Source: Selenomonadaceae bacterium
GTDB taxonomy: Bacteria > Bacillota > Negativicutes > Selenomonadales > Selenomonadaceae
Direction: 5' to 3'
Length of the DNA stretch: 64,000 bases
NCBI GenBank assembly: GCA_017515635.1
Contig: JAFWFO010000017.1
Span: 1 to 64,000, forward strand
Shown here: positions 34,316 to 43,450 of the stretch, in pieces
Layout: every line of letters starts with the position of its first letter
How positions within the stretch are numbered: the first letter of the stretch is position 1
Position numbers and translations under genes: made by a program
The notes under the pieces: generated by a model
Seen by the model: only the letters and a program-made list of their open reading frames with translations
Databases searched by the model: none
What the model was told of the DNA's origin: nothing

Positions 34316-35140
34316 TCAAAAATCTCCGCGCAATCTGTCCGTCATCTGGCACATTCGGGAAATCATTTCGACATTGTGAACGCGCACGATATTAACGCCG
34401 TTGTTTATCGCGCAAACGCACAATGCCCCCGTCGCCGCGTCACGTTCGCCGAGTTCAAGCCCCGTTGCCCAACCGATAAAACTTTTTCGACTGACGCCGA
34501 TAAGCAAAGAAATTTCTTTACCGTCCAAAGTTTTCAGCTCATCAAGTCGGCGCAGAATCGTTAAACATTCTTCGTGCGTTTTTCCGAAACCGATACCGGG
34601 ATCGAAAATAATTTTTTCCGTGTCGAAGCCGCGAGCCGCGCAGTTTGCCGCCGTCTGCCGGAAAAAAGTTTTAACATCTTCAACAATGTCACAGTCGGAA
34701 CATTTTTCGCTGTGCACGACGACAACCGGCACGTCGTATTTTTTCGCAACTTCAATCATGCGCGCATCTTCCAGCCCGTGCACGTCATTAATAATTTCTG
34801 CGCCCATCTCCAAAGCTCTTTCGGCGACTTCGGGTTTGTAAGTGTCGATTGAAATCGGTACGCCAATATCTTTTAACGCGGGCAAAACTTTTTTCAGGCG
34901 GGCAAATTCTTCATCCGCACTGAGAGCAACGGCTTCGGGACGTGTGGATTCTGCGCCGATGTCCAAAATGTCCGCACCGTCCTCCGCAAGTTTTTTCGCA
35001 TGAGCAAAAGTTTTTTCGGGCGAAAAAAATTTCCCGCCGTCCGAGAACGAATCGGGCGTGACGTTTATTATGCCCATCACCAAAGTTTTTCCGCCGACAG
35101 GAAGAGTTTGTCCACCGCGCAACTTAAAATTTTTTTCCAT
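34316..35140 (-). CDS. folP: Dihydropteroate synthase
   Basis: A 274-residue TIM-barrel enzyme joining p-aminobenzoate to the pterin, the sulfonamide target. MGIINVTPDSFSDGG, DIGAESTRPEA, SIDTYKPEVAERAL, IINDVHG, DPGIGFGKTHEECL, LLIGVSRKSFIG and RVHNVEM motifs all match. ATG 35140 is seven bases after GAGGTG. It is first in the leftward folP-folB-folK/DHFR-ung operon and has a strong promoter about 85 bases upstream that lies back to back with the RND promoter. Confidence 0.93.
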   Translation of the reverse strand: MEKNFKLRGGQTLPVGGKTLVMGIINVTPDSFSDGGKFFSPEKTFAHAKKLAEDGADILDIGAESTRPEAVALSADEEFARLKKVLPALKDIGVPISIDTYKPEVAERALEMGAEIINDVHGLEDARMIEVAKKYDVPVVVVHSEKCSDCDIVEDVKTFFRQTAANCAARGFDTEKIIFDPGIGFGKTHEECLTILRRLDELKTLDGKEISLLIGVSRKSFIGWATGLELGERDAATGALCVCAINNGVNIVRVHNVEMISRMCQMTDRLRGDF

Positions 35141-35222
35141 GAATAAGCACCTCAAAATTCAGGGTTAATAACTCGACATTTCGCTTTAAAAATTTCTACC
35201 AAAAGTCCTAATTGCGGCTTAC

Positions 35223-35251
35223 ATTATAGCGCATTGCTTTAACAACTTCAA
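35223..35251 (-). promoter_or_regulatory. Promoter of the folate operon
   Basis: On the minus strand TTGAAG (35246-35251), 17 bases, TATAAT (35223-35228), about 80 bases upstream of folP. Confidence 0.75.
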
Positions 35252-35252
35252 A

Positions 35253-35281
35253 TTGACATTTCACCTTCCAAACTTTAAAAT
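35253..35281 (+). promoter_or_regulatory. Promoter of the RND efflux operon
   Basis: Perfect TTGACA (35253-35258), 17 bases, TAAAAT (35276-35281). Its -35 box lies one base from that of the divergent folate promoter, so one regulator could act on both. The adaptor gene begins 37 bases downstream. Confidence 0.78.
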
Positions 35282-35317
35282 TCTTTAGTAATTCATAGCA
35301 AAACGGGAGGGGTTGAC

Positions 35318-36598
35318 GTGATTTTATCGAGAGCCAAAACGACGGTAGTGGTTGCATTTTTCGCCGCGTCCTCGATATTTTTCAGCGGTTGCGGTCAAGA
35401 CGAACAAAAACAAGCTCAAGCTCCGAAAGCTCAAGTCAAAGCGATGAAAGTCATTCAACGCGACACGCCACTTGCCAGCGAATACGCGGGACATTTGGTC
35501 GGCACGGAAGAAGTCAAAATTCAGTCGAAAGTTTCGGGCAACATCGTTGAAAAATTTGTCGTCGGCGGGCAATTCGTCGAGGCGGGACAACTTTTGTACA
35601 AGATTGATTCGCGGCAATACGAATCGGCGGTACTTCGAGCGCAGGCCAATCTTGCTCAAGCCAAGGCAGTTCTGGAGCAATCGGTTGCGACTTACAACAA
35701 TTCTTTGACTGACTTGCGACGCAATCAAGCATTGTTGGAAGAAGCGGCAATCGCTGAACAGGTTGTTACAAATCAAGCGGCGAAAGTTCGTGCGGACGAG
35801 GCGACTTGTGCGGCGAACGAAGCGGCGATTTATGCTTGCGAAGCCGCGCTCAAAACCGCAATGGAAGATCTTGCCGACACGGAAATTTACGCGCCAATGT
35901 CGGGAAAACTCGGCGTTGACGACGTGGCTATCGGTACGTTCGTTTCGGCGGGACAAACAACGCTTGTTACACTCGGCACGCCCGATCCGATTTTCGCGCA
36001 ATTTTCAATCAGCGAGTCAGATTATTTGCACTTCATGACGGTTCAGGGAATGCAATCCGAACACAATCCGATTGACGTGACGATAACACTTTCCGACGGC
36101 AAAGAATATCCGTTCGAGGGACGAATCGTCGAAGTTGACCGCGAGTTGGGTAACTCCACGGGTTCGCTCATTATGAAAGCAATTTTCCCGAATCCCAGCG
36201 GACTTTTGATGCCCGGTATGTTCGCACGCGTCAAACTCACGGGCGAAGTCATTCCGCGTGCAATTTTGGTTCCGCAACGTTCGGTTCAACAACTTTTGGG
36301 CAAAGCTTTCGTTATGGTTGTCGGCAAAGATAACAAATCCGAAGCGCGCACGGTTGAACTCGGCGACCAAGTCGGCAGTTATTTCGTCGTCACGAGCGGC
36401 GTAAACACCAGCGACACGGTTATCGTCGAAGGCTTGACGAATCTGCGCGAAGGAATTGATTTGGACATTAAAACCGTCACGCCCGGCGAAATGGGATTTA
36501 CGCTTGCTGACGTTACCAGCACTTATAACGCGGACGCGGGCTTGACTGCGCCGAATACGAATCCGAATTCGCCCGACAATCTTCGCGGGGGAAAATAA
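35318..36598 (+). CDS. RND efflux periplasmic adaptor lipoprotein (MFP)
   Basis: This is a 426-residue membrane-fusion protein linking the pump at 38255 to an outer-membrane channel. GTG 35318 follows GGGAGGGG. Lipobox SGCGQD (Cys about residue 25) is followed by a first lipoyl half (VKIQSKVSGNIVEKFVVGGQFVEAGQLLYKID), a coiled-coil hairpin (about residues 100-175), a second lipoyl half (DTEIYAPMSGKLGVDDVAIGTFV), and a beta-barrel and membrane-proximal domain with SLIMKAIFPNPSGLLMPGMFARV. Substrate is unknown. No TolC-like gene is nearby. It is unusual that the next gene is a symporter rather than the pump. Confidence 0.9.
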   Translation: MILSRAKTTVVVAFFAASSIFFSGCGQDEQKQAQAPKAQVKAMKVIQRDTPLASEYAGHLVGTEEVKIQSKVSGNIVEKFVVGGQFVEAGQLLYKIDSRQYESAVLRAQANLAQAKAVLEQSVATYNNSLTDLRRNQALLEEAAIAEQVVTNQAAKVRADEATCAANEAAIYACEAALKTAMEDLADTEIYAPMSGKLGVDDVAIGTFVSAGQTTLVTLGTPDPIFAQFSISESDYLHFMTVQGMQSEHNPIDVTITLSDGKEYPFEGRIVEVDRELGNSTGSLIMKAIFPNPSGLLMPGMFARVKLTGEVIPRAILVPQRSVQQLLGKAFVMVVGKDNKSEARTVELGDQVGSYFVVTSGVNTSDTVIVEGLTNLREGIDLDIKTVTPGEMGFTLADVTSTYNADAGLTAPNTNPNSPDNLRGGK

Positions 36599-36601
36599 AA
36601 A

Positions 36602-38230
36602 ATGGAATCAACTGATCTGAAAAGTTTTTTGCTGATTCCCGAAAATTTTTCCGAGACGCAGGAAGTTCTTGCGGCGCAACTTAAGAAACTGCAAATTGAC
36701 TCGAAAGACATTTTGCGCACACAGCTTTTGGTCGAAGAAATTTTTTGGCGCATGGTGAATCTCGGCAAGGTTAAACAAATCAGAATCACCATCAAGAAAA
36801 GTTTTTTCGGCAAAGTTCAACTGCAAATTACGGCTCAAAGCGCGTCTTACAATCCGTTGCTTGAAGTTTTTGATTTGGACGAAGAGAATGAGGAATATTA
36901 TCGCACGTTGATTCTTAAGGCCAATCGGCAAAAGATGAGTTGGGTTTATCAAAACAATCAAAACGTAATAACAATCAACGTTCAAGGCGAAAGTAATCAG
37001 CAACTGAAATTGACTTTGGCGAGCATGGTCTGCGGATTAATTTTCGGCTTCTTCATGAAAGAAATTTTTTCGCCCGAAACAATTTCCGTCGTCAATGAAA
37101 GTTTTATCACGCCGATTAATACGATGTTTCTTAACGCGCTCGGTTTGGTTATCGCGCCGGTGATTTTTTTCAGCGTACTCGGCGGCATAATCGGCATGGG
37201 TGCGGGCGCGGGCGTCGGTCGAGTCGGTGCCAAATTGATCGGGCTTTACGCTTCAACCAGCGTGATTGCTGCGCTTATCGGACTGATTAACTCGGAAATT
37301 TTTTTCGGCGGTGACGTGCCGCAAGTCGGGACAGTTTCCGCCGTGCAAAACTCGGACGCTTACGAATTCTCAATGACGAAATTTATCGTCGACATAATTC
37401 CGAGCAACATGGTCAGCCCCATTGCGGACGGAAATCTTTTGCAAGTGATTTTTATCGCCGTGTTCTTCGGGCTTGCAATGAACGCGCTGGGCGACAAAGT
37501 CAGATTGATTCAAGAACTGGTTACAAACGGCAATGACCTTTTCATGAAGTTAGTCGGCATGATAGTTTTTTTCGTGCCGCTGATTGCTTTTTTCGCGATG
37601 ATGGAACTGGCGAGCGGAACAAACTTCGATACGTTTTTGATGATGGGCAAGTTGGTTGTCGGGCTGTTAATCTGTTGTTGCGTAATGATGGTCGTGTATG
37701 CGATTATGATTCGGCTTATCGGAAAAATTTCTCCGATGCCGTTCCTGAAAAAAATTCCGTCATTGTGGCCGATAGCTTTTGCCACAAGCTCAAGCGCGGT
37801 GACAATGCCGTTTACGATGAATTTTTGCACACAAAAAATGGGTATTGCCGAAAAAATTTCGTCGTTTTCAATTCCGATTGGCACAACGATAAACATGAAC
37901 GGCGGTTGCTTTTACATGCCGATTGCGGTGATCATGTTCCTGAAAATGTACGGCGTCGAAGTTGACTTAAACGCGATTGTAATAATTTTAACGATGACTT
38001 TGTCGCTGTCGGTAGCCGGTCCCGCCGTGCCGAATGCGTCCGTCATTGGCATTTTGACAGTCACTTCGACTTTCGGCGTGCCGAATAACATTGCGGGGCT
38101 GTTGTTTTGTATCGCGGCCATTTGCGACAGAATTGTCACTTGCTTTAACGTGACGGGCGACGTTGCCTCGGCTGTAATGTTGTCGCGCTTGGAAAATTTG
38201 ACAGACGAAAAAGTTTACTTCAAAGATTAG
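36602..38230 (+). CDS. DAACS dicarboxylate/amino acid:cation symporter with degenerate GHKL N-terminus
   Basis: 542 residues. From about residue 140 it is a DAACS (GltP-type) sodium- or proton-coupled transporter: about eight membrane segments, the Ser-rich re-entrant loop FATSSSAVTMPFTM, then IPIGTTINMNGGCFYM and the last membrane segments with VPNASVIGI. The first 130 residues are soluble and not part of DAACS. LLVEEIFWRMVN resembles the N-box of anti-sigma/RsbW GHKL kinases and a later ANRQKMSWVYQNNQNVITIN resembles their C-terminal strand, but the G1 Asp-x-Gly box is missing, so ATP binding is doubtful. It starts four bases after the adaptor gene and ends 24 bases before the RND pump, within the same operon. 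The substrate may be Asp, Glu or Ser/Thr. Confidence 0.82.
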   Translation: MESTDLKSFLLIPENFSETQEVLAAQLKKLQIDSKDILRTQLLVEEIFWRMVNLGKVKQIRITIKKSFFGKVQLQITAQSASYNPLLEVFDLDEENEEYYRTLILKANRQKMSWVYQNNQNVITINVQGESNQQLKLTLASMVCGLIFGFFMKEIFSPETISVVNESFITPINTMFLNALGLVIAPVIFFSVLGGIIGMGAGAGVGRVGAKLIGLYASTSVIAALIGLINSEIFFGGDVPQVGTVSAVQNSDAYEFSMTKFIVDIIPSNMVSPIADGNLLQVIFIAVFFGLAMNALGDKVRLIQELVTNGNDLFMKLVGMIVFFVPLIAFFAMMELASGTNFDTFLMMGKLVVGLLICCCVMMVVYAIMIRLIGKISPMPFLKKIPSLWPIAFATSSSAVTMPFTMNFCTQKMGIAEKISSFSIPIGTTINMNGGCFYMPIAVIMFLKMYGVEVDLNAIVIILTMTLSLSVAGPAVPNASVIGILTVTSTFGVPNNIAGLLFCIAAICDRIVTCFNVTGDVASAVMLSRLENLTDEKVYFKD

Positions 38231-38254
38231 TTCCCAAATAAGGAGTTGTTGCTT

Positions 38255-41200
38255 ATGGCAAAGTTCTTTATTCACAGACCGATTTTCGCAATAGTTATCG
38301 CGCTGATAATTACGCTGGTCGGCCTCCTTGCGGCACTGCAACTGCCAATCGCGCAGTATCCGCAAATTTCTCCGCCGACAATTTCCGTCAGCACGACTTA
38401 CACGGGCGCAAATGCTTCGGTCGTCAACGAAACAATCGCGCAGGTCATTGAGCAACAAGTCAACGGCACGGACGGTATGGACTACATGAGCTCCAACAGC
38501 GACGATACGGGACGTTACAGCTTGAGCGTCGTTTTTGAAGTCGGCACCGACGGCGACATGGACTCTGTTAAAGTCCAAAATAATGTCGCCATTGCCAACG
38601 CGAGCTTGCCAACCGACGTTCAGCGTCAAGGCGTCACCACGCGCAAGGCGTCAAACGAAATGGCATTGTTTTTGGCAATGTATTCGCCCGACGGCAGTTA
38701 CGACCGCGCCTTTATGAAAAACTACGCGGATATTTATTTGATGGACGAAATTAAGCGCGTCGACGGTGTCGGCGACGTTCAAATTTTCGGCTCCGATTAT
38801 TCGATGCGTATTTGGCTCAACCCCGACAAACTTGCCGAATTGGATTTGACAATTGCGGAAGTTGCCGCCGCGATTAACGAACAAAACTTGCAAGCTGCGG
38901 CAGGCACAATCGGTTCAATGCCGCTTGCTCAAGGACAAGAAAAACAGTACACCGGCAAAGTTCAAGGGCGTCTGTCCGAAATTGAAGAGTTCGGCAACAT
39001 CATCTTGAAAGCGAACGGCGACGGCACTTTCGTCTACATGAAAGACGTTGCGCGAATTGAATCGGGTCAACGCATGAACAATATCATCGCGAAGTTTAAC
39101 GGCTATCCTTCCGTCAGTTTCGGTATTCAGCTGACTTCGGACGCGAACGCAATGACAACCGTTAAAAACGTGCAAGCGATTATCGAACGTCAACGCCCGA
39201 ATTTGCCGCCCGGTCTGTTCATTGATGAAATTTTCGACAGCACGGACTTTATTCGCGCCTCAATCGAAGAAGTTGCGCACACGTTCGTTGAAGCGTTGCT
39301 CCTCGTCGTGTTCGTTATTTTCGTCTTCCTGCAGAGTTGGCGTGCGACGTTAATCCCGTTGCTTGCCGTGCCCGTGTCGCTTATCGGGACGTTCGCGGCG
39401 TTCATAATTTTGGGCTTTTCGATTAACACGCTGACGCTGTTCGCAATGGTTTTGGCAATCGGTCTTGTTGTCGACGACGCGATTGTCGTTATCGAAAACG
39501 TCGAACACCACATGGAGGAGGGCTTATCACCCGTCGACGCAACCGAACGCGCAATGGACGAAGTTCAAGGCCCCGTCGTTGCGATAGCGTTTGTATTGGC
39601 GGCGGTGTTCGTGCCCGTTGCGTTCCTCGGCGGCATGATGGGCGTTTTGTATCGGCAGTTCGCGTTGACGATCGCAATTTCAATGGCGTTGTCGGCATTC
39701 GTCGCGTTGACTTTGACGCCGGCACTTTGCGCAATGATTTTGAAACCGAAAGACACGGACAAAACAAAACTCGGCTTGATTGACAGATTTTTTAACGGCT
39801 TCAACAACTGGTTCGAGCGCACGAAAGACGGTTATGTCGGCATTGTTGCGGGATTTATCAAACGTTCAAAGTTGGCGATAATTTTCCTGTTGATTGTCGG
39901 CGGCTTGACGTGGACGATTTATCAGCGGCTCCCGTCAACTTTCGTGCCTGAAGAAGACCAAGGTTATTTCTTCACGTCGATAAGCTTGCCCGAAGGCACT
40001 TCGATGAATCACACGGTCGAGACGATTGACAAACTCGGCAAAGCCGTCATGAAAGATATGCCCGGGCTGAAAAACTGCATGATGATTACGGGCTTTGATA
40101 TTCTGTCGTTCGGCTCCAAACCGAGCGCAGGCATTATCGTTTGCGGTCTGAAGTCGTGGAACGAACGCGGCCCCGAAGCGTCAATCAACGCGTGTATCGG
40201 GACGATGTTCAAACTCGGCGCAATGGTCGTGCCGGAAGCGCAGGTTATCGCGTTCAACCCGCCCGCACTTCCCGGTTTGGGCAACGTCGGCGGCTGGTCT
40301 CTGCAACTTCAAGACATGGCGGGACACACGAATGAAGAACTTGACGCGTTGACGAAAAAAATCGTCGCAAAAGCCAATCAGCGTCCCGAAATGCAAGGTG
40401 TACGCACGACTTTTAACATTGCGACACCGACAGTCGAATATGAGATTGATCGCGAAAAAGTCAAACTCCTCGGCGTGCAACTTTCGGACGTGTTCAACGC
40501 TTTGCAAGTCAATTTCGGCGGTATGCAAGTCAACGACTTTAACAAATTCGGGCGCACGTACAAAGTTATGTTGCAATCGGACGTGCTTTATCGTTCGGAG
40601 GCGGATTGTGCAAGATTCGTTTTCGTCAAAGGCGCGAACGGGCAAAATGTTCCGCTGAATACTTTGGTTACGCCGAAATATTCCACAGGCCCGACGCAAA
40701 TTTCCAGATTCAACGCGGCTCGTGCAGTCACAATTCAAGGCAACGCGGGCGCAGGTTATTCGTCCGGTCAGGCAATGGCGGCGATTGAAGAAATCGTCAA
40801 GGAAGAAGCCGGCACGGGATTTAATATCGAGTGGTCGGGGCAGTCTCGCGAAGAAAAGAAAGCCGCCAGCTCCACGGGGCAAGTTTTGGCGTTGGCGTTG
40901 GTGTTCGTATTCTTGATGCTCGCCGCGCTCTACGAAAGTTGGTCGGTGCCGTTCGCTGTCTTGCTCAGCGTGCCCACGGGACTTTTCGGCGCGGTCGTCT
41001 CGGAATTTGTTTTGCGATATATTTCGTCAATGATGCACAACGGGCAAGCAAACGCGGGACTTCAAGATAGCGTTTATATGCAAATCGGGATTATCATGAT
41101 AATTGGACTTGCCGCGAAGAATGCAATTTTGATTGTCGAGTTCGCAAAAGTTCGCGTCGATCGCGGAATGCCTCCAATCAAAGCGGCATTGGAAGCGGCG

Positions 41201-41452
41201 GCCTTGCGTCTTCGCCCAATTCTGATGACTTCGTTCGCGTTCATAATCGGTTGCGTTCCTTTGGCAACAGCGGCGGGCGCAGGTTCGGCAGCTCGTAACG
41301 GTATGGGCGTTGCGGTCGTCGGCGGCATGTTGTTTGCGACAATGCTCGGCGTTTTCGTCATCCCGGTGCTCTTTGTCATTATGGAGTTAATCGCAAAAAA
41401 ACTCGGATTTTTCCACACCGAAAGAAAGAAATCTTCTGTAGACTACATGTAA
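38255..41452 (+). CDS. RND multidrug efflux pump (HAE1, AcrB-like)
   Basis: About 1065 residues, normal length. Starts AKFFIHRPIFAIVIALIITLVG, with twelve membrane segments in two halves and large periplasmic loops. The proton-relay Asp pair in TM4 (LVVDDAIVVIENVEHHMEEG, about residue 410) is intact, as are the VPEEDQGYFF and GLAAKNAILIVEFA segments. It expels hydrophobic compounds in exchange for protons. The start ATG 38255 lies nine to ten bases after AAGGAG; TTG 38246 overlaps too closely. It is followed by a clear terminator. Confidence 0.93.
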   Translation: MAKFFIHRPIFAIVIALIITLVGLLAALQLPIAQYPQISPPTISVSTTYTGANASVVNETIAQVIEQQVNGTDGMDYMSSNSDDTGRYSLSVVFEVGTDGDMDSVKVQNNVAIANASLPTDVQRQGVTTRKASNEMALFLAMYSPDGSYDRAFMKNYADIYLMDEIKRVDGVGDVQIFGSDYSMRIWLNPDKLAELDLTIAEVAAAINEQNLQAAAGTIGSMPLAQGQEKQYTGKVQGRLSEIEEFGNIILKANGDGTFVYMKDVARIESGQRMNNIIAKFNGYPSVSFGIQLTSDANAMTTVKNVQAIIERQRPNLPPGLFIDEIFDSTDFIRASIEEVAHTFVEALLLVVFVIFVFLQSWRATLIPLLAVPVSLIGTFAAFIILGFSINTLTLFAMVLAIGLVVDDAIVVIENVEHHMEEGLSPVDATERAMDEVQGPVVAIAFVLAAVFVPVAFLGGMMGVLYRQFALTIAISMALSAFVALTLTPALCAMILKPKDTDKTKLGLIDRFFNGFNNWFERTKDGYVGIVAGFIKRSKLAIIFLLIVGGLTWTIYQRLPSTFVPEEDQGYFFTSISLPEGTSMNHTVETIDKLGKAVMKDMPGLKNCMMITGFDILSFGSKPSAGIIVCGLKSWNERGPEASINACIGTMFKLGAMVVPEAQVIAFNPPALPGLGNVGGWSLQLQDMAGHTNEELDALTKKIVAKANQRPEMQGVRTTFNIATPTVEYEIDREKVKLLGVQLSDVFNALQVNFGGMQVNDFNKFGRTYKVMLQSDVLYRSEADCARFVFVKGANGQNVPLNTLVTPKYSTGPTQISRFNAARAVTIQGNAGAGYSSGQAMAAIEEIVKEEAGTGFNIEWSGQSREEKKAASSTGQVLALALVFVFLMLAALYESWSVPFAVLLSVPTGLFGAVVSEFVLRYISSMMHNGQANAGLQDSVYMQIGIIMIIGLAAKNAILIVEFAKVRVDRGMPPIKAALEAAALRLRPILMTSFAFIIGCVPLATAAGAGSAARNGMGVAVVGGMLFATMLGVFVIPVLFVIMELIAKKLGFFHTERKKSSVDYM

Positions 41453-41463
41453 TTAAAAATTTT

Positions 41464-41495
41464 AACCGTCAGGCTTTCGGGCTTGACGGTTTTTT
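41464..41495 (+). terminator. Terminator of the RND operon
   Basis: AACCGTCA (41464-41471) pairs with TGACGGTT (41484-41491) and the stem runs into six T. Confidence 0.88.
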
Positions 41496-41507
41496 GTTTT
41501 GCATTTA

Positions 41508-41536
41508 TTGACGGAAAAAGCTCCGCGTGCTAAGAT
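41508..41536 (+). promoter_or_regulatory. Promoter of the GIY-YIG gene
   Basis: TTGACG (41508-41513), 17 bases, TAAGAT (41531-41536), leaving a leader of about 100 bases before ATG 41637. Confidence 0.6.
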
Positions 41537-41636
41537 TAAGTTGGTAAAATAAATCTATACAGCACGGCAGAGCCATTTCGCATTTGTGATTCTAACACGC
41601 TCGCGCCGCGCTGTCAACGAAAGGGCGATTGATATT

Positions 41637-42917
41637 ATGGCATTCGGTGTTATCTACCTGCTCATCGACGGCACCAACGACCTTGAATACGTCGGGCAAA
41701 CGAAACGTTCTGCAGAGTTGCGTTTTCGGGAACACAAATACGAAAAATCGTACATCGGCAGTGCAATTCGTGCTCACGGCGCGGGAAATTTTGTTATCGC
41801 CATCTTGAAAGAGTGCGCGAATCAACAAGAACTTGACTACTGGGAAAAATATTTCATCAAATGGCGTGATACCAAGTCTCCGAATGGGTACAATCTCACC
41901 GAGGGCGGCGACGGTTGTCTCGGTCTTTCACATACAGTCGAAGGGCGAACAAAAATGTCTGCGGCACGAACAGGCGATAAGAATCATTTTTTCGGCAAAC
42001 ACCATACGCTGGAAACGTGCGCAAAATTGTCGATGATTCACACGGGCAAAAAAATGTCTGCGGAAGCGTGTGCGAAAATGTCGGCAACACGTACCGGCAG
42101 AAAACGTTCGGCGGAAACGTGCGCGAAAATTGCGACGGCACTTACGGGTAAAAAATTTCCAGATGACAGATGCTTTAACATTGCAGAAGCCAAACGCGGC
42201 AAAACGCCTTACAAAAATCTATTGGCAGAGATGATCAAGCGGCGACTTTCGTACAAAGGACTTACAGACATTCTGGACTGGTCTGTTGGAACTGTCTCAA
42301 AAAAAATGCGCGGTATCTGTAACTTCACGCTTAAGGAAATCGCTCAACTTGTCGAATTCTTCGTATTGCCCGCCGAATACTTGCTGGCACGCGACGACGG
42401 ACTTCCGGCAGTAATATCAGCAGCAGAACTGGGCGCAAGAATTTCAGCGGCTAATCGTCATGAAAGCCCTTACAAAAATCTGTTGGCAGAAACGAACAAG
42501 CGGCAACTTTCGTACAGCGGACTTGCAAAAATTCTGGGCTGGCATCCTGGAACCTTTTCTACCAAAATGCTTGCCAAACAAAATTTCACAGAAAATCAAG
42601 TCGCTCATCTCGTCGAATTCTTTGGATTGCCCGCCGAATATTTGCTGGCACGCGACGACGGACTTTCGGCAGTAACCTCGCAGGCGGAACGGAGCAGAAA
42701 AATTTCCTTGGCTCGCCGTTGCGAGTCGCCCTACAAAAATCTTTTGGCGGAGATGGACAAGCGGCAAATTTCATACAGCGAACTTGCCGAACTTTTGGGC
42801 ACGACACAACCGACGGTTTCTCATAAACTTCGCGGCAGATATAATTTCACGGAACGCGACAAAGCCAAACTCGTTGAAATTTTCGGACTGCCCGCCGAAT
42901 ATCTTTTGGCAATTTGA
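41637..42917 (+). CDS. GIY-YIG nuclease with NUMOD-type repeats and three tandem XRE-like domains
   Basis: 426 residues. Residues 1-90 form a GIY-YIG nuclease: GVIYLLIDGTNDLEYVGQT, Arg in AELRFREHK, and a Glu/Asn-containing NGYNLTEGGDG end. Then come four short SAARTG/HTGKK-type units (about residues 100-185), like the NUMOD3 motifs of homing endonucleases. The last 235 residues are three copies of an 80-residue unit, PYKNLLAE...KR..SY..LA..LG....T.S.K......F...E...LVE.FGLPAEYLLA, each a helix-turn-helix like those of phage XRE repressors. No intron or intein is apparent, so it is probably free-standing. Such proteins cut DNA at a site set by the C-terminal array. The start has a modest AAAGGG site. 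Confidence 0.78.
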   Translation: MAFGVIYLLIDGTNDLEYVGQTKRSAELRFREHKYEKSYIGSAIRAHGAGNFVIAILKECANQQELDYWEKYFIKWRDTKSPNGYNLTEGGDGCLGLSHTVEGRTKMSAARTGDKNHFFGKHHTLETCAKLSMIHTGKKMSAEACAKMSATRTGRKRSAETCAKIATALTGKKFPDDRCFNIAEAKRGKTPYKNLLAEMIKRRLSYKGLTDILDWSVGTVSKKMRGICNFTLKEIAQLVEFFVLPAEYLLARDDGLPAVISAAELGARISAANRHESPYKNLLAETNKRQLSYSGLAKILGWHPGTFSTKMLAKQNFTENQVAHLVEFFGLPAEYLLARDDGLSAVTSQAERSRKISLARRCESPYKNLLAEMDKRQISYSELAELLGTTQPTVSHKLRGRYNFTERDKAKLVEIFGLPAEYLLAI

Positions 42918-42928
42918 AAAATTTTTCG

Positions 42929-42953
42929 GCTCGACTTCGGTCGGGCTTTTTTT
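42929..42953 (+). terminator. Terminator of the GIY-YIG gene
   Basis: A 7-bp stem (42929-42935 with 42940-42946, one G-T pair) closed by a TTCG tetraloop and followed by seven T. Confidence 0.88.
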
Positions 42954-42960
42954 GTGTGCA

Positions 42961-43033
42961 CTTTACCTATTCTGTAAAGGATTACACCTGTCGGTTAATC
43001 GACAAACATTGAATTTTTGATAAAATACTTTAC
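42961..43033 (+). promoter_or_regulatory. Promoter and probable operator of the XRE/zinc-ribbon operon
   Basis: TCGACA (42999-43004), 16 bases, TAAAAT (43021-43026). Around it CTTTAC occurs at 42961-42966 and 43028-43033, with the inverse GTAAAG at 42974-42979. The first two form an inverted repeat with a seven-base gap. These are good candidates for binding of the XRE protein encoded directly downstream, and one overlaps the transcription start. Confidence 0.5.
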
Positions 43034-43057
43034 AAATAAACGTCGGGAGGTCAACAT

Positions 43058-43444
43058 ATGAAAGAAGATTTTAGCAAGGAGATGCGCTGTATCGGAATGC
43101 GTATCGCCGGCTTTCGCAAGTTGCGCAACATGACGCAGGAAGAACTTGCTTTCAGACTCAACATAAACAAAAATTATTTGTCGCAAATCGAAAGTGCTTG
43201 CAGCGGCAAAAATATTTCGTTGCCAATGCTGATAAGAATTTCTCGCGCCCTGGACGTGGAACTTGCGTTGCTCACCGACATTGACGGCATTTACAAATCT
43301 GACTTGAAAAATTTTTGGAGTGACATGAAAGACACGTTCGAGGAAATGAAAAAACTCAACGACGACATGGATAAAATGCTTGAGCAATTCGAGCGGGCGG
43401 ACAAAATTTTTTCCAACGGCAACGCATCAAAAGTTAAGGAGTGA
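43058..43444 (+). CDS. XRE-family regulator with coiled-coil tail
   Basis: 128 residues. The first 80 form an XRE helix-turn-helix: IGMRIAGFRKLRNMTQEELAFRLNINKNYLSQIESACSGKNISLPMLIRISRALDV. The remaining 45 are highly charged and helical (FWSDMKDTFEEMKKLNDDMDKMLEQFERADK), likely an oligomerisation or protein-contact tail. GGGAGG is seven bases before the ATG. It heads an operon of six genes and probably represses it through the CTTTAC repeats. A tail with the same helical character as the downstream proteins suggests that it may bind one of them. Confidence 0.78.
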   Translation: MKEDFSKEMRCIGMRIAGFRKLRNMTQEELAFRLNINKNYLSQIESACSGKNISLPMLIRISRALDVELALLTDIDGIYKSDLKNFWSDMKDTFEEMKKLNDDMDKMLEQFERADKIFSNGNASKVKE

Positions 43445-43450
43445 TTCGTT

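Noticed and set aside
41586..41636. Seventeen-residue N-terminal extension of the GIY-YIG protein
   Set aside because: The GIY-YIG fold begins right at ATG 41637, and the upstream codons have no start signal.
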